A DNA stretch of 64,000 nt, taken from Adiantum capillus-veneris. Taxonomy: Eukaryota > Streptophyta > Polypodiopsida > Polypodiales > Pteridaceae. Made by a program: the position numbers and the translations under genes. The notes under the pieces were generated by a model. The model was not told where the DNA came from. It saw only the letters and a list, made by a program, of their open reading frames with translations, and made no database searches. Positions 46,601 to 57,197 of this stretch are shown here, in pieces; position 1 is the first letter of the stretch; every line of letters starts with the position of its first letter. The stretch lies in NCBI GenBank assembly GCA_014529385.2, contig CM043953.1:72111872-72175871 (forward strand), in the 5' to 3' direction.

Positions 46601-47026
46601 TTGGCGTGCCAAATGTTAGTAAAGATAGCCTGGATAATCGTCACCTGCATCCAGGTGTTTAAAGACATTGAAAGCGACGATCATCCGTGGAATCTGTTCT
46701 TGGAAGGACACAGAGGTATCTGTTGGAATCTACAGGATTCCCCGCCACGACACATCTTGATGGCCATGTACTCCAGGCTAATGTACCTGCCATCACACTA
46801 CTTGTAGACATTTGAAGAGGCCTTCGTCACAGGATTCTTCGAAATGGATTCAAGGATTTTCCATCCTATGGCGAAGGACCTCAAGGCAAGGTACGTAGCA
46901 TACCAACACACCTTATTTGAAAATCCATTCAGACATCATCAAGAAGCCCTGGAAGCCGTCCTGCGAACAAGAAGTTTTTCAGCGACACTTGCTTCATTAG
47001 AGCCACATCAACGGCCAAAGCACTGA
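43651..47026 (+). pseudogene. Element D: long 3' ORF between pol and 3' LTR, broken
   Basis: Sense frames at 43651-44250, 44253-44771, 44896-45309, 45359-46807 and on to 47026 look like one protein of over 1,000 residues with a few frame breaks. The N-terminal part is globular (MPREIWNLHRRPEVIEAVR; YGELELPMRLISQHF; IRCDYGSYILENLIEANL). The middle is acidic and Ser-rich, then Pro/Ser-rich. The region 45359-45960 is a long coiled coil (EELESLRAQLERIRDLERQ). The C-terminal part has PTFCPVPQRCTWKDFATW. I do not recognise a domain; the position matches the extra or env-position ORFs of Athila- and Tat-type elements, without any visible membrane anchor. Confidence 0.5.
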
Positions 47027-47050
47027 ACATGCACGAGGGCGTGCAAGGAT

Positions 47051-47064
47051 AAGGAAGGGGGGAG
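47051..47064 (+). other. Element D polypurine tract
   Basis: AAGGAAGGGGGGAG immediately before the TG of the 3' LTR at 47065: the plus-strand primer for reverse transcription. The same 14 bases end element B at 41359-41372. Confidence 0.8.
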
Positions 47065-47960
47065 TGTTTGGCGGACGAAGCAAGAAGCGGCCGTTTCCAA
47101 AAGAATCATAATTTTCTGAGAAACCATTGTAAAATTCTTTTGTAAAGTAGCATCTCTAAGCCATGAATTTGTTAAAGGATGTATGATTATTCTTATAGGA
47201 GCAATTGTATATTAGAGAGCCAGTTAGAAGTTTGGGAGCTTATGGCCGGACAAGCCATTTTGTAAAGACCTAATCTATAAAGGTCATTTTTTGTAAGTTA
47301 GAGGATATATTTTTAATGGAGAACTGAGAAGACAGCGTACGTTTGAGACCTCCTTCTTGTTCAAACTTGTAATCTTCGCCATTGCGGCTACGGTAATCCA
47401 AATTCAGATTTGATTATTGCATTGTGTTCCTCTCATCTTGCTCTTTCATTCAAGATTCGGTGTAGGTTCTCAACTACGAATTTGAGGCCTTAAATCGCCG
47501 TTTTGAGTGTCTATATGCGTATTTTATGTTGTTTTGACCCTAGGAGGGACTTTAGGGACCCTAAAACGACCCATTAGGATCACCTGTTTGCTGTTTTTGC
47601 TGACTTTGGGATGAACGATCGCGATCGTTGTACCTCTTTAGAATGTTGTGACAGTGATAGGACATGTTCCTGATAATCCCCTGTAGCTTCCCTTCAAGTT
47701 TCGTGCGATTCCTATATGATTTGCATGGTAAACGGGCGTGATGACTAGAGAGCTGTGTAGGAGGACGTAGGCAGATTACTTGGCGGTAATGCGTTTGATT
47801 CGCTTGTAGAGTTAGTAGTTGCATCTCTTCGAGTTCACTTCATTAGGAATGACACCCTAGTAAGTTTCCATGCCTCATCCGAATCGCTTCCCCTGTATTG
47901 ATAAATATGTTGATACTTGAGAGCTATGCTATGGACGTCCGTCGCGGTGACCCACAAACA
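47065..47960 (+). mobile_element. Element D 3' LTR
   Basis: An 896-bp LTR (TGTTTGGCGG...CCCACAAACA) preceded by a polypurine tract. Its inverted partner is at 61151-62050, about 95% alike by eye. It contains the palindrome AACGATCGCGATCGTT at 47614-47629. The flank TGGAG (47961) corresponds to TCGAG next to the partner LTR, a 5-bp target duplication with one change. It interrupts element F within its first protease. Confidence 0.9.
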
Positions 47961-50018
47961 TGGAGTATGAGCATACATTTGCAATAGTCAATTTTGACAA
48001 AAAGAACAATTACGAGATCATCTTGGGCAGACCATTCATGAGACAATTAAAGATGGTCCAGGATTGGGGTTACGACCATATATATCTCAGACATGGCAAG
48101 AAAACAACCAAAATACACCTAAAAGACCATAGTTACAAAGATGTAAACCAGACACTAGTGGAAGAGTTTGATTCAGCTACATTGGCAGGATCCGAACTCC
48201 TAGTATGGTTAGGGCAACAAAAAGAGCTATGGATGTGCAAAGCTTCACATTGTGGGAGCGTAAAAAGAGAGGAATGCGTCTTAGAAAGAGCGATTGAGGA
48301 CAAGGATTATATTTCGGAACCTTTTCCTGAAGATGCCTTGGAACCTCTGGAGTGGGAACACATACTAGCAACATTGGATGTCTGTACCATTACAAATAGT
48401 CCAACGATAAAATTTTGCGATAAGGATGGCTATGATGTGCTACCCTATTACATGGTAAGCTTTATACTAGGAGGAGATGAGATTGTGGAACCACCAGAAC
48501 AAGAAGAGTTTTATAACTCCTCTGAGCATCTGGAGGTAAATAACGATGCAGATAATGAGTGTTTAGACAGCTCAAGCGAGCGTGGAGAGAAAACAAAGAA
48601 TATCAAGTTTTATGATTTTGCCAATCATAGACGCCAGGAACGCTATAGGAGAAAACGAGCAGAAAATAAATGAGAGAGAACCTAATGCCCAGGATAAAAG
48701 ATAAAACTCACTATCTAATGCTTGTCAAAGCAAAGGATTGTGTAAAAGACCAAATATCAGGAAGATTCTCGAGAGTACGAAGGGAAAGAACACAAGACGA
48801 AATAAAACAAGTACGGAAATCTAAAACAGAAACAAAATCACAAAAATCTCAAAAATAAAAAAAAGAAACAGCAAAAGACCCAGAGTGGACCAAATTGGAG
48901 CGTAAAAGAAATACCAAGAACTAAAACGGTCTTTACGAGAGGTATGGACTATGGAGGGAGAAAGTGATGGGTAAGGAGGAGTCAGAAAAAGGAAACATGA
49001 ATGTACCATCACACTATCGAAAATTCACCATCTAGGACAGAAAAATCATAATGACACCACTAGTCAGGGAAAGAATAAACCAGGAATCTTACGATGGGCC
49101 GAAAAATGCAAAACGGATAGACCTCGCCGAACCAGGTGAAAAGCCTCAGCCGGTCTATATCGCCAACTGATTTAGAGCCTGAAGAAGAGGAATGGCTAAC
49201 ACAGCTTCTCAAGAAGTATAAAGATGTGTTTGCATGGTTCTACAAAGACCTCAAAGGAGTTGATCCATCGATATGCCAACATACAATTCCTTTAAAATCA
49301 GATGCCAAACCTAGCAAACAACATCCTTATACATATAATGACACATTTGTTAAACGAATCAAAGAGGAGATTGATAAGCTGATGGATGCTGAATTCATCT
49401 ATGAAATCGAACATACAGATTGGGTGTCACCCATTGTGGTAGTCCCCAAAAAGAACAGAAAGCTGCGAGTGTGTGTGAACCTCAAAAAGGTAAATGCAGC
49501 CACCATAAGGGATAATTATCCCTTGCCGATCATAGAACATGTACTTGAGAGGGTGGCCGGGAAACGGGCTTATTCCTTTCTAGATGGATTTTCAGGGTAT
49601 AATCAACTGGAAATTGCAATAGAGGATCAACACAAAACAACGTTTGCCACAGAATGGGAAATCTATGCGAATAGAGTTATGCCTTTTGGCTTAACCAATG
49701 CCCCAGCTACCTTCCGAAGGTTAATGACGCATGTGTTCAAAGAATACCTGAGAATATTCTTAGAAATATACATGGATGATCTTTGTGTACACTCTCTTCT
49801 ACGAGATGAACATATTGACCATTTAAAAAAGGTATTTAAGAAATGTAGAACATATCGAATCTGTCTTAACCCGGAAAAGTGCATTTTTATGGTTAGGCAA
49901 GGCCGCATCGTAGGACACATTGTCTCAAGAAATGGCATAACCACTGACCTAGACAAAATCAAAGTCATAATATACCTGCCCAGGCCTACTAATGGGAAAC
50001 AAGTGCAATCCTTCATGG
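47961..50018 (+). pseudogene. Gypsy element F2: first protease C-terminal half to RT
   Basis: Starts within the protease (EYEHTFAIVNFDKKNNYEII then LGRPFMRQLK), continues through the linker (ECVLERAIEDKDY; ILATLDVC), a stop and frame change near 48670, and into RT from 49136. The RT keeps WVSPIVVVPKKNRKLRVCVN, FLDGFSGYNQLEIAIEDQHK, FGLTNAPATFRRLM and LEIYMDDLCVHS. It is cut at QSFMG (50018) by the inverted LTR of element C. It is the middle piece of element F: F1 lies at 62.05-62.8 kb and F3 at 28.15-31.87 kb. Useful as the in-frame reference for the stops of B. Confidence 0.85.
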
Positions 50019-50226
50019 TGACGGGAGCAAAGCGAACCCCGAACCCCGATGGCCTCTAAAACGCCGGGGACCGAATGGCGCGCCTCGAGCCTGTCATGGT
50101 AAAGCAAACAGGGGGCACCACCTAGCTTCAGCGGCTAGGACACAAACAACACACCACCATAACAAAGTTTTCATCCAAGAGAGATGGATGCTTGGGAGTA
50201 ATGATGAAGAGGAAAGGGAATGAGAT

Positions 50227-50271
<45 letters not shown>

Positions 50272-51693
50272 GGGAAGGGATATAGCGGCTTAGTACTTAG
50301 GCACCACAAAAGGATGGCGAATCCGCACACCCTTCACGCATGCACAAGCTCACTCCAAACACAAGACTAGGTGGCGATTCCGCACACCTCACATGGGCAA
50401 AACATTGCAAGAAAACATACTCACAAAACCTCAAGCTTTATTTAGAGAATAAAGCGATGAAATGGGGAGCATAGGGTAGGGGAATGAGAAGGGAGAGCGT
50501 GGTAGAGCACATGGCGGATAGGTGGGACTTGATGGCGAAGACTCGCACGAGGGTTATGGCCATCATCCTTCATTTAGTTTCCCTTCATCTTCCATAGCCC
50601 AAGGGTGTAGAGGTCATGCTCAAGACGAGCATGGTGATTGCGGTGATGGTGATGGTGTGGGTGTGGGTGTGTGTGTGTGTGCACTAGGCACACACAGTGC
50701 ATAGTGTACTCTTTGGTGATGGTGTGTGTCCTTAGTGTGATGGTGACCCCTCTTTATATAGGGGAGGAGTGGGAAGAAATTCTAGAATTTAGAAATGAAG
50801 AAATCATTATCTACATAGGCCATGTGACTGTGGGCCCCACTTGTCTGGCTGTGTGTATATGTGCCAGAACAGCAGTCTCATGAGAGAGAGACTAAGAGAG
50901 AGAGATGGGTTGATGAAAAAAAGTGAGAGGTGACATGGAGAATAAAGTAATTACAAGAGGGGAGAGAGGGGAGTGTGTTCAGAGGTGAATCTGTGTGTAG
51001 ATGTGTGTGAACACAAGAAAAATCAGGTAACCACCGGGTGGGGATGGGTCTGTGGGCACCTTTTTCAGTGAAACTGAGTGTGTGTGAGTGTGGGGGATGT
51101 TATTTAGCTACAAGACAAGAGACATGGCACCCTTTAGAGAGAGAGGAGGGGTATTTGGGTCATGGGATATGATAGGAGAGAGAAAGAGGGGGTGGGATGT
51201 TATTTAGCTACAAGACAAGAGACATGGTGCCCTTTAGAGAGAGAGGAGGGGTATTTGGGTCATGGGATATGATAGGAGAGAGAAAGAGGGGGTGGGGTAT
51301 AGTATTTTGGAAGACAGGGTAAGTTGCATGTGAGTTAGGGTGCATTATTGGTGAGTTATAATGCATTATTGGTGAGAGGTGGGGTAGCTTGAGGGGAGAG
51401 AGAAAGGAGAAAGGACAAGGGGAAGAGAGAGGGGGTTGACCTTTTGAGTGGAGGAGAGGAAAAGGGACACCCGGCGGGGCAACAGTGAAGAAAAAGGAGG
51501 CAAGGTGGGGATGGGCTACCCGCAGGCATGAGGTGGCCTATTTTACCTTTCTTATATATTTACATAATCATACTTTATTTTTTTCTTACTTTTTCCAATG
51601 CCTTTTATCACTCCCTCCCTAAGAGGGGGTTTTCATGGGGTGGGGACGAGAGAAGAGGGGTATGGGAGCTTGGCTTGTGAAAAGCCCCCATCA
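50019..51693 (-). mobile_element. 3' LTR of Tat-like element C
   Basis: A 1675-bp inverted match of 31873-33432, with TATA box (50752-50760), AATAAA and a GA tract (about 50229-50269) at corresponding places. It is longer than its partner mainly through a perfect-register 100-bp tandem duplication (51098-51197 and 51198-51297) and a longer GA tract. On the minus strand it is preceded by element C's polypurine tract. Confidence 0.88.
51098..51297. repeat. 100-bp tandem duplication private to one LTR
   Basis: Units 51098-51197 and 51198-51297 differ only by CA/TG near position 28 of the unit. The partner LTR at 31873-33432 has a single unit, so the duplication arose after insertion. Confidence 0.9.
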
Positions 51694-51697
51694 ATAG

Positions 51698-51712
51698 CCC
51701 TCCCCTTTTGGC
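51698..51712 (-). other. Element C polypurine tract
   Basis: On the minus strand CCAAAAGGGGAGGG, four bases (CTAT) before the TGATGG start of the LTR. It sets the strand of element C as minus. Confidence 0.65.
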
Positions 51713-51875
51713 TAGAGGCATTCATGTCTCTAGCTCATCTGTTTGATCATTATCATCGGAGGTGGCGGCTGATGGTGTGTCCTCATTTGGAATGTCAATT
51801 GGTGGAGCCTGGTTAAATCGAAGAAAATAAGGTTTAAGTCACGAACCATTTACCCTGGTTTTATGAAGTTTTCCA

Positions 51876-52800
51876 TCAGCCTCCATAAGCTGGTAGCTTC
51901 CATTGGCATACTTTTTTCCTGATGATGAAAGGGCCTTCCCATTGGAGCAGGAGTTTCTTATCCTTGCGCGTGTCGAAGCGATTGTCGTAGCGGAGCACCA
52001 ACATTCCTTTCTTCAAGTCTTTTTTCTGGAGATTCTCGTTAAAGCTAAGCCGTCTATGCTCTGATTGTGCTACATAATAATTTATTGCTTCTTCTTTGTC
52101 CAACTGCAGTCTTTCCAAGTTGATGATGTGATCTCTCAAATGCATGTTGGGTTGTTGAAGTTGGCTTGCCATTACTCTGAGACTTTGTAGTTGCACTTCA
52201 ATGGGCAAGATTGCTTCCTTACCAAATACTAGATGATACGGTGTGAATCCCAAGGATGTACAAAATGAAGTTCTGTAGGCCCATAAAGCTGGTAGTAGAT
52301 ACTTATCCCAGTCTCCGAGATGATTGTATAGCTGCTTGGTAATAATTTTAGAAACCATTCCATTTACCTTTACAACTAGGCCATTACATTGAGGGTAATA
52401 TGGTGAAGAGTGCCTCCTTGTAATGCCCAGTTTCTGCATTAATTCTCCTACCAAGTCTGCTCTGAAACCTGGTCCTCTATCAGAGATGATCTCTAAAGGT
52501 GTGCCAAACCTACAGCATATGTGCTCGTAGATAAATTTAGCTACCTCTACTGCTGTGATTTTAGTGGTGGCTGTAGCCTGTGCCCATCTAGTCATGTAGT
52601 CGACCCCTATGATAATGTAGAATTTTCCTGAGTTGGCCCTAGGTAATGGCCCAATGGCATCGATACCCCATTTTTCAAATGGGCCATATGAGAGAATAGG
52701 TGTCTGTGGTTCAGGCATAAGTGACCTAGTGCCAGCCTTTTGACACAACTTACACGTTTTGCACCAATGGTGTACATCACGGTTGAGGCTAGGCCATATG
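51876..52800 (-). pseudogene. Element C integrase
   Basis: An open frame of 290 codons: FEKWGIDAIGPLPR, GVDYMTRWAQA (first Asp), IISDRGPGF (second Asp), then CNGLVVKVNG where the catalytic Glu is expected. A Val (GTA) sits in its place, a single-base change from GAA. The C-terminal domain follows (KGMLVLRYDNRF; LLLQWEGPFII). The frame breaks between the zinc-binding part (HDGVCGGHF near 52845) and the core (CQKAG, 52745). Not active as it stands. Confidence 0.85.
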
Positions 52801-52808
52801 AAGCTTGC

Positions 52809-54035
52809 CTAAAAGATTTTCCTACTTGTTATGTTTAGGTAAAAGTGACCACCACAAACCCCGTCGTGACAGCTAGCAATTACTCCCGTGATTTCGTGAG
52901 AGAGAGGGACTTTCCTGAGTATTTGGTCCTTACCCTTACAGTACAAACCATCATTGATGAGTCGATACCTTGTGGCCTTCCGCGTCAGCCATTGCTTCTG
53001 TCCCTTTGTTAAATCTGATGGGCATTCCCCTGTTTCCAAAAAATGCATGATGTCAGGCAAGGCATCACTGCCTTGAAATAGAGGGAGCTTTAGTTTTATT
53101 GCTCCAACCACCACTTCCTGTAGTCTTTCACTTGCTAGGGCATCTGCTTCTTGGTTTTGAGCCCTTGGGATATGGTGTATTTGAACTTCTTCAAACTTAC
53201 CCAACAAGGTTTTTACACCACTTAAGTGAGTCTTTAAACTAGGATTCTTGCATGTCCATGCTCCATTTACTTGCCTTACCAGAAGTAGAGCATCCCCAAA
53301 TACATTAAGGCGTTGTACACCTTGGGAGACGCACCATTGTAGACCCTTGGTTAGTGCTGCATACTCAACTTCATTGTTAGAATGTGAATCTAACAATTGG
53401 CCCAACAAAAATACCTTTGTCCCTTTGTCATCAAAGACCACTATTCCTGCAGCTGCTTTGTCGGACGCTTGCTTGTAGGCTCCATCAAAGTAGAGAGAGT
53501 ATGCTCCTTCTACCATCGGTGGTACTGGAGGTAATAGGACTTCTCCTTCCTTAGATTGCTTCTCCTTCCTTTCAAAGACTTGGCAGGTCATGAGTCCCCC
53601 CAAAATTGCCCTTGTCGTGCTTTCTACATGTACCGTGTAGTCAAACTCTTGCAGACGAACTAGCCATTTAGTAATTCTAGCAGACACATCCATGTGTTGT
53701 ACAACATAGGGAAATATTTCATCCGTGGTTAGAATCACAAATTGCTTAGGCAGCAAATATGACCTAAACTTTGTAGTTGCAAATCTAAGAGCTAGGACTA
53801 AGTGTTCCACATGGGTGAAACCTTTTTCTCATGCTGTCATCATTCGACTAGAGAAGTAGATTGGCCTCATGAAAGATGTCATCGTATCCTTTTGGAGTAG
53901 CACAGCCCCCAATGAGTCATCACCAACACTTGAGGTGACATAGAATTTTTCATCCCACTTAGGTGGTGAGATAGTTGGCAGAGTGGCTAAGATCTCCTTT
54001 ACCTTGTTAGTTGATGTTCGCTTTCCTCGTCCCAA
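52809..54035 (-). pseudogene. Element C RNase H and additional (Tat-type) RNase H
   Basis: The gypsy RNase H (KFYVTSSVGDDSLGAVLLQ; LALRFATTKFRSYLLPKQF; VRLQEFDYTVHV) is followed in one frame by a second RNase H of the plant type: LYFDGAYKQASDKAAAGIVV, NNEVEYAALTKGLQWC, VFGDALLLVRQVNG and HHIPRAQNQEADALA. The Asp-Glu-Asp set is visible. It then runs into the integrase zinc module. The RH-aRH-INT order identifies element C as Tat-lineage Ty3/gypsy. Two breaks near 53,820 separate it from RT. Confidence 0.85.
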
Positions 54036-55254
54036 GTGAAAGTTGATCTTTGAGTGAGTTGTTGTAGTGGTAGAACAAGTTGTGATAGTAGATGTATGAA
54101 TCTACTTAAGTACCTCACCTTCTGTAGAAAAGAGACCAGTTGACGTGCGGTCGTTGGTGAAGGTAGGGCTATGAGTGCGGACACCTTACTTGGGTCGGCG
54201 TTGATACCTTTTGCTGAAATTTCATGGCCTAGTAGAATGACTTTACTCTCCCCAATGTGGCATTTATCCACATTAATTGCCCGCCTAGGCTCTGCAACCT
54301 GGCCAAACCTTCAGTTACCTTTTCTAAATGTGAAATACGGGAGCTATATATACAAAAATCATCAATGAACACTCTTATGGATGTTCCAAAGAACGGTTGA
54401 AAAACATATGTCACATATCTTTGGAATGTGGCAGGTGCATTTGTGAGACCAAATGGCATAACCCTGTATGCAAAACAACCCCATGGCGTGATAAAAGTGG
54501 TTTTTAGCTGATCTTCCAAGGCTATACGTATTTGAAAGTATCCTGAATAACCATCACAGACAGTATAGCATTCAAAACCCGCTACTTCATTCAGAATTTC
54601 ATCCAAGAAAGGGAGAGGAAAGTGGTCTCTCTTTGTAGCTGCATTTAGTGGTTTGTAGTCAACACAGACCCTCCACTTACCATTCTTTTTAGGCGTCACC
54701 ACTACGGGTGACACCCATTCTGAGTTTTCTACAGGATAGATGAATCCCGCCTCCAGCAATTTCCTTACCTCGGCCAAGAGTGCCTTTTCTTGTATGACCC
54801 CCAGTTGTCGTAGCTTTTGCACAACTGGTTTTACCCCTTCTTTCAGCTTAATATGATGTTCCACCACTGTAATGCCTGTGATTCTTTCATAGTTGTCAAT
54901 GAACAGGTTAGGAAATCCCATCAACATTTGCAAAAAACTATCTTTCTCCTCAAGTGTTAATTCCGTAGACAACATACCCTTCAACCTACTTCCTCCTAGG
55001 CCAGGTGATTTGCTCTCCTCTTCATTGGGTTGCCCTTTTGATGATGGATCACCAGTTGTGCTTACCCTTTGTGGATCCTTCATAATGATACCCATCACAT
55101 CAATGGAACTGTCACTTTTGTCGGTGGATGTGGTCTCCTCCTCAGAACTGGAAGATTCGCTAGTGGTTTCATCTGCCGATGTTTCCAGATTCATTTGCTT
55201 CTGCTTGCCAATCCTCATGTCGTAGTAGATTGTCTCCCCTTTCTTACCGGTCAT
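53999..55254 (-). pseudogene. Element C reverse transcriptase
   Basis: Contains EWVSPVVVTPKKNGKWRVCV, NAATKRDHFPLPFLDEILNE, CDGYSGYFQIRIALEDQ, MPFGLTNAPATFQRYV and VFIDDFCIYSS (active site IDD). The frame shifts near 54270, after which KCHIGESKVILLGHEISAKG completes the RT connection. The upstream N-terminal part is acidic and Ser/Thr-rich. Confidence 0.85.
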
Positions 55255-55278
55255 GCGTAGAAGGCCGATACCCCAGTC

Positions 55279-56232
55279 CTATTTTGCCTTCATGGCCATC
55301 AACCATGGACTTCCCAAAATTAGTGGATAGCCCTCCCCCTTAGTAGGCATCACAAAAACATCTACCTCTACCTCAGTGTTGAAAGCTTTGATTTTCACGG
55401 CACTTACCACACCCACACACTTTACTTTTGCGTTGTTTGCCATCTTTGCCTTGCATGGAGAAGGCCTGTCAACCTCGAGCCCTAATCGAAGCATCATAGC
55501 TTCGCTCATTACACAGATTTGTGCACCTCCATCAATGTAGGTGTTTCCAACCCTCTTTCCTTTTATGTTTACGTCGACAATTGGAAGGATGTCATCCATG
55601 TTGCATCCCGAAATTGCTTCGGCTACCTTTGTTTTGGAGCGTCTTGTACTTACCATTTTAGACCATTGTCGCCTTACTTTAGGTACAAGATGTAGCAGTT
55701 GTGGCCATGTAATCTTCGGTCCTTGCTCTACCACATCCAATGTTAGATCATAGGGCTTAGAACTTTCCCCTAGCTGGAAGTCGATGATGCCCAATTTCCG
55801 TCGTGGCCTGGATGGCCTCTTGCTAGTTTCTCCTCTCATGCTTCTCTCATCATCTGATTGTGTAGCCTTCTCCCTCCTAGCTCTTTTCACAGTCATGGCC
55901 TCAAGTGGTTCTAAAAAGGTTACCTTCTCCTTACCCTTGTCCCTCTCCTTTGCTCTGGGTGGATCCACTACTACGGCTTTTCCTTTCTCTTCTAGCCTTA
56001 TGATGTTTACAGGGCGATCAGGTGGTGGGGATGGTGGAAGAGGTGGAATGGATGCTTGTAGTGGTGTCTGGGGTGGACATAGAATTTGTGTTGGTGGGGT
56101 TGGTGCTCGGGGTGGGGGTGTTCTTTCTCTAGGGGGTGACAATTGGTTCCTCCTACCTCCTCTATTATAGTTTTGTCGTGGTTTGGGACAGTAGTACATA
56201 CCGTGACCGTCTTCTCCGCAGTTGTAGCAATG
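55279..56232 (-). pseudogene. Element C zinc knuckle and aspartic protease
   Basis: The zinc knuckle CYNCGEDGHGMYYC (CX2CX4HX4C) lies at about 56232-56190, followed by a Pro-rich linker and the protease with NTYIDGGAQICVMSE and YPLILGSPWLMAM. The catalytic triad is D-G-G instead of DSG or DTG; whether that is a lineage trait or a mutation cannot be told here. A frame break near 55279 separates it from RT. Confidence 0.8.
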
Positions 56233-56595
56233 ATACTCCCTGTTTTGTCATCGTGCTCTTCCAGGGTCTTGATCTCTTTCTTGACTCCTCCCTTGTTGTA
56301 TTAAGTGGACAGACAAATTCTGCAGTTGGTCAGTAATATGGGCCAACATATCTTGTTGGTCATCTCTTACCCCAAGAGCCGGTGGTGGTGGTGGAATGGT
56401 GGTTGTCGTAGTTGCTGGTCGACGTGATGTTGCTGTTTCTATTGACTCGGTTTCTTTGGCTTTCATTCGCAGCTTCTTGTCCTTAAGGCGAGCAATCTCA
56501 ACGGCTAACTCGTACGTAGCCGGGAATCTACCTTTCACCTTCTCCTTGAGAAGCGGCCATAAGCCATGCGTGAACTGATCTTTTTTTAGGAAATC
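56233..56595 (-). pseudogene. Element C gag C-terminal part
   Basis: The minus-strand frame KKDQFTHGLWPLLKEKVKGR then FPATYELAVEIARLKDK is the end of a retrotransposon gag domain, followed by a Thr/Pro-rich linker to the zinc knuckle. The N-terminal half of gag is absent at 56.6 kb. The element's 5' segment is at 33.4-34.2 kb, on the far side of the proposed inversion. Confidence 0.7.
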
Positions 56596-57190
56596 GGGTG
56601 CACTCCTTCATCTTCTCCAAGCTGTGTGTGTTTCTCTGCAACCCTAATTCCAACAAGAATCCCAAAAAGACCAGTTTCCGAATATGGCAGTATTCTAGTA
56701 ACCAGAGAGTTTTTTGCATAATCAGCACCATCACCAGGTTTTAAGCATAGGATCAGTTAGTATCACATACAGAAGCCCAAATCAGTATCATCACCAGAGT
56801 TAATGCATAACCAGCAACATTACCAGCTTTACTGTCATCTTTTATCAGTCAAGCGGCCAAGAAAGAGATCTTTTGCTAATGTGAAAATACAAAAAGAATC
56901 CCAAAAGATCATTTCTTAAAAAAGGTTTTTTTTAATCCTGTATTATAGTTAGATATCAGAGCATGAGATTAATGAAAACCTGTGAGCAGTCACCATGCCA
57001 AGTAATTTTCCAAGAATACCCTTCTTGTTTTCATCCTGTCTCGTTTCGCCTTCCAGGATTTTCGTTGGGTTCTCACAGATAAACTCTCATTTTCTGTGGG
57101 TATAGGCAACTCGACCTTTTCCTCCAAAGGCTTGTTTTCCCCTAAGCCCTTGGCTTGGGCTCTGGTTATCGCATTGATGTGGATCTGGTT
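56596..57190. other. Junction DNA between element C gag and element D gag
   Basis: Non-coding, with no LTR or gag similarity seen. A string like GATACTGATTTGGG with CTGGTGATG or its complement recurs loosely (56700-56830). It lies at the right breakpoint of the proposed 22.7-kb inversion and may be filler added at the break. Confidence 0.4.
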
Positions 57191-57197
57191 TCACTCT

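Noticed and set aside
43651-47026. An envelope gene in element D
   Set aside because: The position fits but no signal peptide, membrane anchor or fusion-type features are visible; the protein is coiled-coil and charged.
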